From NCBI GenBank assembly GCA_900759385.1, contig CAAEUZ010000023.1:1-64000 (forward strand): a stretch of DNA of 64,000 nucleotides, given 5' to 3'. Below, in pieces: positions 7,395 through 15,016 of this stretch (its first letter is position 1; every line of letters starts with the position of its first letter). The translations under genes were made by a program, and so were the position numbers. The DNA is from an uncultured Oscillospiraceae bacterium. GTDB lineage: Bacteria; Bacillota; Clostridia; Oscillospirales; Oscillospiraceae. The notes under the pieces are model-generated. The model worked only from the letters and a program-made list of their open reading frames with translations. It had not been told where the DNA came from and did not search any database.

Positions 7395-8165
7395 TTAACA
7401 CCAGCGGACCTTGAGCGGTTTCCTCGGTACACGGCGGGAGTAGCGTATGTCACTGTGGCCGATGACCAGGGTGGTCACGGGTTCCACGCCAGCGGGCAGG
7501 TCCAGCAGCTCCTTCAATGGCGCGCTGTGCTTGGCCGCGAAGACAAAGTAGCCGCTGTAAAGTACGCCGAGCCCCAGGGCCTGTGCCATGAGCTCCATGT
7601 AGGACGAGGCCAGGGCCGGGTCAACCTCGCGGTGGCCGGCCACGACTATGGCCAGCGGGGCGCCCTTGAAAAAGAAGTGCCTGTCCGGCCCGGAGCCTGG
7701 CGCGCCGGAGTTCACCAGGCCGGCCAGCCGCTGCGACTGCAAGAACACGCGCAGGGCCTCTTCCTCCGCCTCCGCCAGGCGCTCGCGCAGGACCACGAAA
7801 TGCACGTCCTGGGCGTTGCTGCCGGTAGGGCAGTAGCGGCCGGCCTCCAGTATGCGGCGCAGGTCGTCCCCGCTTACCGGCTCCGCCGTGAACCGGCGCG
7901 CGGAGCGGCGGCTCTCCATGGCCGTCAGCAGCCTGTCGGCGCCCAGCGCGGACATGTCCAGCGTGCCCTCCAGGCCCGTGAGGTCATAGCCCGGCATGTC
8001 CACCGCCTGCACGGGACAAATGGCGTAGCAGTGGCCGCACTCGATGCATCTGTTATCCAGGGTGCGGGCCCGGCCGTCCTCGATCACAATGTGGTGCGAC
8101 ACGCAGTCCGCCGCGCACTCGCCGCAGCCTATGCACTTTTCCCGGTCTATTATCACAGCTTCCAA
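7395..8165 (-). CDS. Ferredoxin-nitroreductase fusion protein
   Basis: The 256-residue protein begins with two [4Fe-4S] motifs (CIGCGECAADC from residue 11, CIECGHCYAIC from residue 40). A nitroreductase-type FMN domain follows (ESRRSARRFTAEPVSGDDL, CPTGSNAQ, and a C-terminal LVIGHSD...PRKPL). Such fusions are common in clostridia and reduce flavin-accessible substrates with ferredoxin-level electrons; the substrate is unknown. The start is TTG at 8165, with AGGAGG 8 nt upstream inside the end of the SGNH gene, so the two genes are co-translated. Confidence 0.88.
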   Translation of the reverse strand: MEAVIIDREKCIGCGECAADCVSHHIVIEDGRARTLDNRCIECGHCYAICPVQAVDMPGYDLTGLEGTLDMSALGADRLLTAMESRRSARRFTAEPVSGDDLRRILEAGRYCPTGSNAQDVHFVVLRERLAEAEEEALRVFLQSQRLAGLVNSGAPGSGPDRHFFFKGAPLAIVVAGHREVDPALASSYMELMAQALGLGVLYSGYFVFAAKHSAPLKELLDLPAGVEPVTTLVIGHSDIRYSRRVPRKPLKVRWC

Positions 8166-8168
8166 GTT

Positions 8169-8729
8169 TCAAACCTCCTTAATATTAAACGCATTCCGGA
8201 CGGCGTCTGCAACACCGGCGGCAAAGGAGCGGTGCCCCGCGCCGGTGAAGTGCACCCCGTCATAGGCCAGTTCCACGCCCCAGAGCGAGGCGTCCGCAAA
8301 GTGCTGGCGCATTCTGGCGGCCAGGGGGCGGTAGGCATCCGCCAGGGCGCGGGATTCGGCTATCACCCCGCCGCTGCCGGTCCATTCCCCGGGCACGAGT
8401 GCGGGCGGCGCCACAATGAGCGCGCTGCCCGGAGTGAGGGCACAGCCGGAGAGGAAGGCCTCCATGCGATGCGCGCACTCCTCCGCCGCGGCGCCGCTGA
8501 GGATGTCGTTGGTGCCCAGCATGACGATGAGCCTCTCGCCCGCACCGGGTGCGGGCCCCGCGCCGGGGCGGGGTATGCTGCGGCCGTTGGAACCCAGGTT
8601 TACGCACTCCGCCCCGCAGAGCCCGGACAGCAGATCCACCCAGCGCTCCTCGGGGCCGTAGCGGCCGCCGAAATACGAGCGCGGGTCATAACCGTAAGTG
8701 TTGGAGTCGCCGAAGCACAGGATGCGCAT
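8169..8729 (-). CDS. SGNH/GDSL-family hydrolase
   Basis: Block I is FGDSNTYG (nucleophile Ser), block III is LGTNDI and block V is DGVHFTGAGH (Asp/His), giving a complete SGNH catalytic set in 186 residues. No signal peptide is seen, so an intracellular esterase or acyl hydrolase is likely; the substrate is unknown. A GTG three codons upstream is possible, but its ribosome site would be only 2 nt away, so ATG at 8729 is preferred. It overlaps the control region of the following nitroreductase gene. Confidence 0.85.
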   Translation of the reverse strand: MRILCFGDSNTYGYDPRSYFGGRYGPEERWVDLLSGLCGAECVNLGSNGRSIPRPGAGPAPGAGERLIVMLGTNDILSGAAAEECAHRMEAFLSGCALTPGSALIVAPPALVPGEWTGSGGVIAESRALADAYRPLAARMRQHFADASLWGVELAYDGVHFTGAGHRSFAAGVADAVRNAFNIKEV

Positions 8730-8806
8730 CTGCCACACCGCCTTTCATCTGAGGATATTCTAGCGTACGGGCCCGCGATTTGCAAGGCAGGGACAGAACT
8801 TTAGCA

Positions 8807-8845
8807 TTGACAATTACTATACTTTATAGTATTATACTTTATAGT
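8807..8845 (+). promoter_or_regulatory. PadR promoter with overlapping palindromic operator
   Basis: TTGACA (8807-8812), a 17-bp spacer and TATTAT (8830-8835) form a near-consensus promoter. The palindrome ACTATA CTT TATAGT (8816-8830) fills the spacer and a near-copy (8831-8845) covers the -10. This is the expected geometry for PadR autorepression. Confidence 0.8.
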
Positions 8846-8860
8846 AAGGAGGGGCGGGCT

Positions 8861-9397
8861 TTGTCATCCATAGATCTGGTCATTTTGGGTATCCTCATGG
8901 AGGGGCCGCGCAGCGCCTACGACATCCAGAAGGATGTGGAATACCACCACTTCCCGCGCTGGACCAAAATCAGCACGCCGTCGGTCTATAAAAAGGTGCT
9001 CCAGCTCAAGGAGCGCGGCTACCTGGCGGGAGATATGGTAAAGGGGGAGCGGCTGGCGGAAAAGGCGGTCTATTCCGTGACGGAATCCGGACGGGCCTAT
9101 TTCAACGGGCTTATGGACGCCATTGCCGGGCAGGAGGTGCCGCTCACCTTTGATTTCAACGTGGTGGTCGCCAACCTCAACAAGCTGGACAGGCCCAGGG
9201 CGCTGGAGCTTATCGGCAGGCTGCGCGGGAGCATAGAGGCGTCGGCTGCAAAGAGCAGCGGGTACGCCGATATGTATGCGGATATACCGCTGGTGGGGCG
9301 GACGGTTTTTGAGCAGCAGCGCCTGCTTTACGGCGCGCTGCTGGAGTGGCTGGACGCTTTTGCCGTGCAGTTTGCATCGGAAGGTGACGGGCCGTGA
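8861..9397 (+). CDS. PadR family transcriptional regulator
   Basis: A 178-residue protein with a PadR winged helix (SSIDLVILGILMEGPRSAYD, STPSVYKKVLQLKERGYL, KAVYSVTESGRAYF) and a C-terminal helical dimerisation part of the Vir/PadR type. TTG at 8861 has AAGGAGG with 8-nt spacing; the upstream in-frame extension covers the promoter and cannot be coding. It probably represses itself and the overlapping YjdF gene through the duplicated ACTATA/TATAGT sites. The ligand is unknown. Confidence 0.88.
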   Translation: MSSIDLVILGILMEGPRSAYDIQKDVEYHHFPRWTKISTPSVYKKVLQLKERGYLAGDMVKGERLAEKAVYSVTESGRAYFNGLMDAIAGQEVPLTFDFNVVVANLNKLDRPRALELIGRLRGSIEASAAKSSGYADMYADIPLVGRTVFEQQRLLYGALLEWLDAFAVQFASEGDGP

Positions 9398-9810
9398 TAA
9401 CGTATTGCACCCTGACGGTCTTCTTTGAGGGCCCGTTTTGGGTGGGAGTGTATGAGCGCGAGGAGGGTGAGCGCTACGAGGCGTGCAAGATCACCTTCGG
9501 CGCGGAGCCGCGGGATTGCGAGGTGTGGGACTTCCTGCTGCACAGCTGGGAGGACCTGGTGTTCAGCCCGCCGGTCGATATCAGGGAGCGCGAGGAGCGC
9601 AGGCGCAACCCCAAGCGCGTGCAGCGGGAGATACGCGATAAACTGCGGGAGCCCGGCGTGGGCACCAAAGCCCAGCAGGCGCTTAATCTGCAGCGCGAAC
9701 AGGGCAGGCTGGAGCGCAGGGCCGCCGGCCGCGAGCGGCGAGAGGCGGAAAAGGAGCGCCAGTACGAGCAGCGCAGGCAAAAGCGAAAGGACAAGCGCCG
9801 CGGGCACTGA
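9394..9810 (+). CDS. yjdF: YjdF family protein (DUF2992)
   Basis: A 138-residue protein with the DUF2992 start (TLTVFFEGPFWVGVYER, FGAEPRDCEVWDFLL) and a long, highly charged Arg/Lys/Glu-rich C-terminal helix. GTG at 9394 overlaps the PadR stop (GTGA), so the pair is translationally coupled. In Bacillus, yjdF follows an azaaromatic-sensing riboswitch. Here control appears to be by PadR, hinting at the same kind of xenobiotic response through a different sensor. Its biochemical role is unknown. Confidence 0.8.
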   Translation: MITYCTLTVFFEGPFWVGVYEREEGERYEACKITFGAEPRDCEVWDFLLHSWEDLVFSPPVDIREREERRRNPKRVQREIRDKLREPGVGTKAQQALNLQREQGRLERRAAGRERREAEKERQYEQRRQKRKDKRRGH

Positions 9811-9930
9811 AGATGCCGCGCCGGCGCGTCATGCCCGGCCGGCTAACGCCTGCGGGGGTGCAGCGCGCGGGCCCGGAAGAGGCCGGAGCGCGGCCACGAG
9901 TGGGCGGCGGAGGGCGGCTCCGGGCTCTGA

Positions 9931-9991
9931 GAAAAAAACGAAAAAATTTTTGCAAAAACTTCTTGACAATATCGGCTTGCTACAGTATAAT
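9931..9991 (+). promoter_or_regulatory. Consensus tRNA-operon promoter with UP element
   Basis: TTGACA (9963-9968), exactly 17 bp, then TATAAT (9986-9991), a full-consensus sigma-A promoter. It is preceded by A/T tracts (about 9931-9960), which fits an UP element for a stable-RNA operon. The 120 bases before it (9811-9930) are GC-rich and hold no recognisable feature. Confidence 0.9.
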
Positions 9992-10008
9992 GACAAAGCC
10001 GCTTATCC

Positions 10009-10085
10009 GGGAGCATAGCTCAGCCGGTTAGAGCACTTGCCTTACAAGCAAGGGGTCACTGGTTCGAGTCCAGTTGTTCCCACCA
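10009..10085 (+). tRNA. tRNA-Val (UAC)
   Basis: The acceptor GGGAGCA pairs with TGTTCCC (one G-U). The anticodon loop CTTACAA gives TAC. TPsiC loop GTTCGAG is present and CCA is encoded. First gene of a four-tRNA operon. Confidence 0.96.
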
Positions 10086-10118
10086 TTTATTAAAGCGGCA
10101 GGGAACCATTCCTGATAC

Positions 10119-10194
<76 letters not shown>

Positions 10195-10197
10195 TAT

Positions 10198-10273
10198 GCG
10201 GGCATAGCTCATTTGGCAGAGCGCCACCTTGCCAAGGTGGAGGTAGCGAGTTCGAATCTCGTTGCCCGCTCCA
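10198..10273 (+). tRNA. tRNA-Gly (GCC)
   Basis: The acceptor GCGGGCA pairs with TGCCCGC, the anticodon stem-loop is CCACC TTGCCAA GGTGG, and CCA is encoded. Third gene of the operon, 3 nt after tRNA-Phe. Confidence 0.96.
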
Positions 10274-10284
10274 GAAGGTTGGTA

Positions 10285-10306
10285 GATAGCCGCGAAAGCG
10301 GCTATC
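10285..10306 (+). other. Intergenic hairpin between tRNA-Gly and tRNA-Cys
   Basis: GATAGCCGC GAAA GCGGCTATC is a perfect 9-bp stem with a GNRA-type loop but no T-run. It is more likely a processing signal or RNA-stability structure than a terminator. The rest of the gap to 10381 shows nothing else. Confidence 0.5.
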
Positions 10307-10381
10307 TTGCTAACAGCTTCCAGGGAAGCAGATGCCGTCTCACATGGTCACGATTGTAACCTGAAGCAATGCAGCGAAAAC

Positions 10382-10456
10382 GGCGCCATAGCCAAGTGGT
10401 AAGGCAGGGGACTGCAAATCCCCGATTCTCCGGTTCAAATCCGGATGGCGCCTCCA
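10382..10456 (+). tRNA. tRNA-Cys (GCA)
   Basis: The acceptor GGCGCCA pairs with TGGCGCC, the anticodon loop CTGCAAA gives GCA, and CCA is encoded. Last gene of the operon, followed by a terminator. Confidence 0.96.
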
Positions 10457-10463
10457 GAAAAAA

Positions 10464-10490
10464 GCCTGAGCTCAATGCTCAGGCTTTTTT
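10464..10490 (+). terminator. tRNA operon terminator
   Basis: GCCTGAGC (10464-10471) pairs with GCTCAGGC (10477-10484), followed by six Ts. It begins 7 nt after the tRNA-Cys CCA. Confidence 0.92.
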
Positions 10491-10507
10491 GTGTTCCGAA
10501 AGATAAC

Positions 10508-10538
10508 GCCGGGCGGGAAAACCGCCCGGCGCTTTTTT
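10508..10538 (+). terminator. Second terminator between the tRNA operon and era
   Basis: GCCGGGCGG (10508-10516) and CCGCCCGGC (10522-10530) around GAAAA, with a T-run on the plus strand. The T-run overlaps the era stop codon. On the minus strand the stem may also stabilise the end of the era message. Confidence 0.8.
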
Positions 10539-11424
10539 ACTGTTCCGTGAAGCCGAAGTTCCTCAGCAGGCTCATGGAGTCGCGCCAGTTCTCCTTGACC
10601 TTCACCCAGGTCTGGAGATATACCTTGGCGTCTAGCAGGGTTTCCATGTCCTTGCGGGCCATCTCGCCGATCTTCTTGAGCATGTCGCCGTGCCTGCCGA
10701 TGATGATGCCCTTGTGGCTGGCCTTCTCGCAGTATATGGTGGCGTCTATCTCGATCACGCCGTCCTCGCGCTCCTCAAAGCGGGTGACCACCACGGCCGT
10801 GCCGTGGGGCACCTCGCGCTCCAGGCACCAGAGCAGCTTCTCGCGGATTATCTCGGCGCAGAGCTGCTTCTCCGGCTGGTCGGTGAAGACGTCATCCGGG
10901 AAGAGGTGGGGGCCCTCCTCGGCAAACTTGTCCAGCTCGTCCATGAGCGCGTCCAGGCCCTCGCCGCGCCTGGCGCTGATGGGCACCACGGCGTCAAAGC
11001 TGTGGGCCGCGGCGTAGGCCGCGATGACGTTGAGCAGCTCCGGTTTTTCCACCGTGTCGATTTTGTTGACGGCCAGCACGGAGGGCACGCGCGCGTTTTT
11101 GATCTGCGCTATGAGCTCGGCCTCCTGCTTGCCGACAGAGGGTATCGGCTCCACCACCAGCACGACGGCGTCCACGTCGGCGACGCTCTCGCGCACCACC
11201 TTGTCCATGTACTCGCCCAGGCGGGTGCGGGCGCGGTGGAAGCCCGGCGTGTCCATGAAGACGAACTGCGTCTCGCCCCTGGCCACCACGCCGGTTATGC
11301 GGCCGCGGGTAGTCTGAGGCTTGTTGGAGACGATGGCGATCTTCTCTCCCACCAGGGCGTTGGTGAGGGTGCTCTTGCCGACGTTGGGCCGTCCGGCTAT
11401 GGTTATCATGGCATTCTTGGTCAT
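10537..11424 (-). CDS. era: GTPase Era
   Basis: A 295-residue protein with G1 GRPNVGKS (residues 11-18), G3 DTPG, G4 NKID and SAR, followed by a C-terminal KH domain (GIIIGRHGDMLKKIG). Era binds the 3' end of 16S rRNA and acts in 30S maturation. Start ATG at 11424 has ACGGAGGT upstream; an in-frame extension to 11604 overlaps hslO and is not coding. It is the last gene of a minus-strand cluster with hslO, a methyltransferase and yerC. Confidence 0.96.
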   Translation of the reverse strand: MTKNAMITIAGRPNVGKSTLTNALVGEKIAIVSNKPQTTRGRITGVVARGETQFVFMDTPGFHRARTRLGEYMDKVVRESVADVDAVVLVVEPIPSVGKQEAELIAQIKNARVPSVLAVNKIDTVEKPELLNVIAAYAAAHSFDAVVPISARRGEGLDALMDELDKFAEEGPHLFPDDVFTDQPEKQLCAEIIREKLLWCLEREVPHGTAVVVTRFEEREDGVIEIDATIYCEKASHKGIIIGRHGDMLKKIGEMARKDMETLLDAKVYLQTWVKVKENWRDSMSLLRNFGFTEQ

Positions 11425-11444
11425 TTTATTACCTCCGTGTGCCG

Positions 11445-12308
11445 TCACACCAGCTCCAGCAGTTCGCCGGGCGTGAAGCTGTACACCTTGTCGCAGAACT
11501 GGCAGCTTACCTCGACGTCGCGGCCCTCGGCGGCCATTTCGCGCAGCTCTGCCTCGCCGCAGGAGCGCAGGGCCTGCGCCACGCGCTCGCGCGAGCAGCT
11601 GCACCGGTACTCGACCGGCCTGCGCTCGGCCTCCTGCGGGTCGAGGCCCAGCAGCACCTGGCCTATTACGGCGTCGATGCCGTCCTCGTCGAGCACGGTG
11701 GTGAGCTGGTCCATCATGAAGATGTTGTCCTCCAGCTTCGTGATGAGCTCTTCCGGCGCCCCGGGCATGAGCTGCACTATAAAACCGCCGGCGGCCTTTA
11801 TGCTCTTATCCGTGTCCACCAGGACGCCGAGGCCGACGGCGGCCGGGATCTGCTCGCTCTCGACCATGTACTGGGCCAGGTCCTCGGCTATCTCGCCCGT
11901 CACGAGCTCCACGGAGCCGATATAGGGCTCCTTGAGGCCGAGGTCGCGGCTGAGGGTGAGCATGCCGTCGCGGCCCACCAGGCCGCCGACGTCCAGCTTG
12001 CCGTCCGCCCTGGTGGGCAGGTCGGCCTCGGGGTTGGTCACGTACCCGCGCGTGCAGCCGTCCGAGTCCGACACGGCGATGATGCTGCCGATGGGGCCGC
12101 CGCCGTTTATGCGTATGGTCAGGCTGGCGTCGTCCTCCTTCATGAGCTCGCCGAGCATGCTGGCCGCGCACAGCGTGCGCCCCAGCGCGGCGGAGGCGGT
12201 GGGGGAGAGGCCGTGTATCTGCCTGGCCCGCTCGACCATGTCCCGGGCCGTGACCGCGGATATCTTGACAAAGCCGTCCGCTGTGACGGCCCTGACTATC
12301 TCGTCCAT
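11445..12308 (-). CDS. hslO: Hsp33 redox-regulated chaperone
   Basis: A 287-residue holdase with the zinc/redox cysteines C236, C238 (CSC) and C269, C272 (CQFC) at the C-terminus, and the N-terminal fold with GGGPIG. Under oxidative stress zinc is released and the protein binds unfolding clients. ATG at 12308 follows AGAGGTAA, one base after the upstream methyltransferase stop, indicating an operon. Confidence 0.95.
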   Translation of the reverse strand: MDEIVRAVTADGFVKISAVTARDMVERARQIHGLSPTASAALGRTLCAASMLGELMKEDDASLTIRINGGGPIGSIIAVSDSDGCTRGYVTNPEADLPTRADGKLDVGGLVGRDGMLTLSRDLGLKEPYIGSVELVTGEIAEDLAQYMVESEQIPAAVGLGVLVDTDKSIKAAGGFIVQLMPGAPEELITKLEDNIFMMDQLTTVLDEDGIDAVIGQVLLGLDPQEAERRPVEYRCSCSRERVAQALRSCGEAELREMAAEGRDVEVSCQFCDKVYSFTPGELLELV

Positions 12309-12309
12309 T

Positions 12310-13044
12310 TCAATTACCTCTTTTCGCTTCGATAAACAGCCGGTCGGGGCCGGCCATGGGGCCGTCCGGCCGCTCGCGCACGCTGACAAAGCCGTGGCGG
12401 CGCAGCGCGTCCTTCACGGCTTCGGGGTCATGTGCGTATTCTGTGTGCTCCTCGTTGGTGTGCCTGTAGGTGTCCCCCTCTGTGCGCTCGAAGATATCCA
12501 TGCCGTAACGCAGGCAGTTGCTGCCGGGGTCAAAACGGCCGCGCCAGAGGCAGAGCACGTCGTCCGTCTCGTCAACGGAGACGCTGCCGTCCATGGAGCG
12601 CAGGAAGCCGGGGGTGCGGATGTCGAAGACCAGCAGCCCGCCGGGCCGGATGAATAGCCGCAGGCGGCGGAAGCACTCGCACAGCGCGTCAAACGGCACG
12701 TAGCTGAGCGAGTCGAGCGAGGAGTAGGCCGCGTCCACCGTGCCGTAGAGGTCCAGCTCCTGGGCCTCCTGGCAGATGAAGAGCGGCATGGCCCCGCCGC
12801 TGTCCCAGGCCTTCTCCCGGGCCGCCATCAGCATCTCCTCGCTGCCGTCGGCGGCTATCATGTCGTAGCCGCGCGAGGCCATCTCCAGCGCGAGCGTGCC
12901 CGTGCCGCAGCACAGGTCGAGCAGGAGCCTGAACTCGCCCCCGTCCTCGGCAAAGACCCGTTCGTAGAAGCCGGCGTAGTCACTGTAGGGCACGTCCCGC
13001 GTGAAAGCGTCGTACCAGGGGGCGAGGGAACGGTAGGAGCTCAT
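12310..13044 (-). CDS. Class I SAM-dependent methyltransferase
   Basis: A 244-residue protein with motif I LLLDLCCGTGTLALEMA (about residues 40-56), an acidic motif II, and motif post-II in YSSLDSLSYV. The start YRSLAPWYDAFTRDVPY is typical of small clostridial methyltransferases encoded beside yerC. The methyl acceptor is unknown. ATG overlaps the yerC stop by 4 nt. Confidence 0.85.
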   Translation of the reverse strand: MSSYRSLAPWYDAFTRDVPYSDYAGFYERVFAEDGGEFRLLLDLCCGTGTLALEMASRGYDMIAADGSEEMLMAAREKAWDSGGAMPLFICQEAQELDLYGTVDAAYSSLDSLSYVPFDALCECFRRLRLFIRPGGLLVFDIRTPGFLRSMDGSVSVDETDDVLCLWRGRFDPGSNCLRYGMDIFERTEGDTYRHTNEEHTEYAHDPEAVKDALRRHGFVSVRERPDGPMAGPDRLFIEAKRGN

Positions 13045-13367
13045 TCGCCCTCTTTGGCGCCGTCGCCGAACTTGCCGGCGGCCTTGAGCCGCTCGAAGGC
13101 CACTTCATACCCGTCCGCGCCGTACTGCAGGCTGCGGTTTACGCGGGATATGGTCGCACTGGAGGCGCCGGTGCGCTCCAGTATGTCGTTGTAGATCATG
13201 CCCTGGCTCAGGTAGACGGCGACCTGATAGCGCTGCTCCATGGCCTGCAGCTCGGTGACGGTGCACAGGTCGTCAAAAAATCGCTTGCACTCCTCAACGG
13301 TCTCCAGCGTCAGGATCGCCTCATACATGTCGTCGCGCCTGGGCTTCTTGTTCTGCTTGTTCATCAT
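13041..13367 (-). CDS. yerC: YerC/YecD-family TrpR-like regulator
   Basis: A 108-residue protein matching the YerC/YecD family. It has a TrpR-type helix bundle with LCTVTELQAMEQRYQVA and a DNA-reading helix TGASSATISRVNRSL. Its targets are not known. It is first in the minus-strand cluster; an inverted repeat upstream (13393-13414) is a candidate autoregulatory site. Confidence 0.88.
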   Translation of the reverse strand: MMNKQNKKPRRDDMYEAILTLETVEECKRFFDDLCTVTELQAMEQRYQVAVYLSQGMIYNDILERTGASSATISRVNRSLQYGADGYEVAFERLKAAGKFGDGAKEGE

Positions 13368-13392
13368 ACACCTCTATAGAAATCCGTAATTT

Positions 13393-13414
13393 AAAGCATG
13401 AGTATCTATGCTTT
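13393..13414. promoter_or_regulatory. Inverted repeat upstream of yerC
   Basis: AAAGCAT (13393-13399) and ATGCTTT (13408-13414) are separated by 8 bp, 26 bp upstream of the yerC start. It could be a binding site for the TrpR-like YerC itself. The surrounding AT-rich gap holds no other gene. Confidence 0.45.
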
Positions 13415-13504
13415 CACATTTTATATGCTTAACGCACGAAAGTAAAGGGGTTTAATGATTATTTTTCCGAAAGTTCATAATTCATGCAGCACCCCATATT
13501 CCTA

Positions 13505-13533
13505 TTGCCATGCGGCGGGTTTTAAGGTAGAAT
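13505..13533 (+). promoter_or_regulatory. Sigma-A promoter of the NfeD/SPFH operon
   Basis: TTGCCA (13505-13510), a 17-bp spacer and TAGAAT (13528-13533) lie 46 bp upstream of the NfeD start. Confidence 0.65.
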
Positions 13534-13579
13534 GTAGCTGGGAAACAAAGTGACACCGGCTCTGCGAAAGGAGTTTGCA

Positions 13580-14026
13580 ATGCTTGAGTTTATAGCTGGT
13601 AATATGTCCGTCGTGTGGCTAGTACTGATGGTGGTGCTGCTCATCGTAGAGGCGGCCACGGCGGGCCTGACGTGCATATGGTTTGCTCTGGGCGCGCTGG
13701 CGGCCCTGATAGCGGCGCTCTTTGACGCGGCTGTCTGGCTCCAGGTCGTCTGGTTCCTGGTCGTGAGCATACTGACGCTGTGGCTCACGCGGCCGCTGGC
13801 GCTGAAATATCTCAACAGCCGCAAGGTCGCCACCAATGCCGACCGCGTTGTGGGGGCGGAAGGCGTGGTCAGCGAGGACATAGATAACATTGCCGGCACC
13901 GGCGCCGTCAAGCTCGACGGCAAGGAGTGGACCGCGAGGAGCGGGAGCGGCGCGCTCATAGGAAAGGGCGCCGTGGTCATAGTAAAACGCATAGAGGGCG
14001 TGAAGCTCATCGTTGATGCAGAATGA
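13580..14026 (+). CDS. NfeD family membrane protein
   Basis: A 148-residue protein with two or three N-terminal transmembrane segments (residues about 5-75) and a C-terminal OB-fold (GAEGVVSEDI, GAVKLDGKEWTARS, KGAVVIVKRIEGVKLIV). ATG at 13580 has AAAGGAG 6 nt upstream. NfeD proteins pair with SPFH proteins in membrane microdomains, and the next gene is such a partner. Confidence 0.9.
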   Translation: MLEFIAGNMSVVWLVLMVVLLIVEAATAGLTCIWFALGALAALIAALFDAAVWLQVVWFLVVSILTLWLTRPLALKYLNSRKVATNADRVVGAEGVVSEDIDNIAGTGAVKLDGKEWTARSGSGALIGKGAVVIVKRIEGVKLIVDAE

Positions 14027-14076
14027 AGCACTTGGGCGTTTTAATTGACAGAGTAATTTAAGAGGAGGAAAAGAAT

Positions 14077-14991
14077 ATGCCACCTATTGCCACATTCATC
14101 GTACTTGGCCTGCTGGTGCTCGTGCTTATCGTCATCCTCGTCCGCTGCATACGCATAGTGCAGCAGTCGAAGGCGTATATAATCGAGCGCCTGGGCGCAT
14201 ATCACACCACATGGAACGTGGGCCTGCACTTCAAGATACCCTTCATCGAGCGCGTGGCCAAGGTCGTATCTCTCAAGGAGCAGGTGGCGGATTTCCAGCC
14301 GCAGCCCGTCATTACCAAGGACAACGTCACCATGCAGATAGACACAGTGGTGTACTTCCAGATCACCGACCCAATGCTGTATACCTACGGCATAGAGCGG
14401 CCCCTGGTAGCCATAGAGAACCTCTCCGCCACCACTCTGCGAAACATCATCGGCGACCTTGAGCTGGACCAGTGCCTCACAAGCCGCGACGTCATCAATA
14501 CCAAGATGCGCTCCATCCTCGACGAGGCCACCGACCCCTGGGGCATCAAGGTCAACCGCGTGGAGCTCAAGAACATCCTCCCGCCCAAGGACATCCAGGC
14601 GGCTATGGAGAAGCAGATGAAGGCCGAACGCGAACGCCGCGAGGCCATCCTGCGCGCCGAGGGCGAGAAGAAGGCTGCCATCCTCACCGCCGAAGGTGAG
14701 AACCAGAGCGCCATCCTGCGCGCCGAGGCCAAGAAGCAGGCGCAGATACTGGAGGCCGAGGGCAAGGCCGAGGCCATCCTCGCCGTGCAGAAGGCGACGG
14801 CCGACTCCATCAGGCTCCTCAACGAGGCCAGCCCCAGCGACCCCGTCATCCGCCTGCGCGCGCTCGAGGCCTTCGCGGCCGCGGCCGACGGCAAGGCGAC
14901 GAAGATAATCATCCCCAGCGAGATTCAGGGTCTCGCCGGACTGGCCGAGGGTATAGTGGAGAGCGTCACCGGCGCGCCCAAGGCCGAGTAA
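14077..14991 (+). CDS. SPFH/stomatin-like membrane protein
   Basis: A 304-residue protein with one N-terminal transmembrane helix, an SPFH/band-7 domain (YIIERLGAYHTTW, DNVTMQIDTVVYFQI) and a long Ala/Glu/Lys coiled coil with repeated RAEGEKKAAI units from about residue 180. It probably scaffolds membrane microdomains together with NfeD. Start ATG at 14077 follows GAGGAGG. Confidence 0.92.
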   Translation: MPPIATFIVLGLLVLVLIVILVRCIRIVQQSKAYIIERLGAYHTTWNVGLHFKIPFIERVAKVVSLKEQVADFQPQPVITKDNVTMQIDTVVYFQITDPMLYTYGIERPLVAIENLSATTLRNIIGDLELDQCLTSRDVINTKMRSILDEATDPWGIKVNRVELKNILPPKDIQAAMEKQMKAERERREAILRAEGEKKAAILTAEGENQSAILRAEAKKQAQILEAEGKAEAILAVQKATADSIRLLNEASPSDPVIRLRALEAFAAAADGKATKIIIPSEIQGLAGLAEGIVESVTGAPKAE

Positions 14992-15016
14992 AACTTAAAA
15001 CCCACGGAGGATAAGC

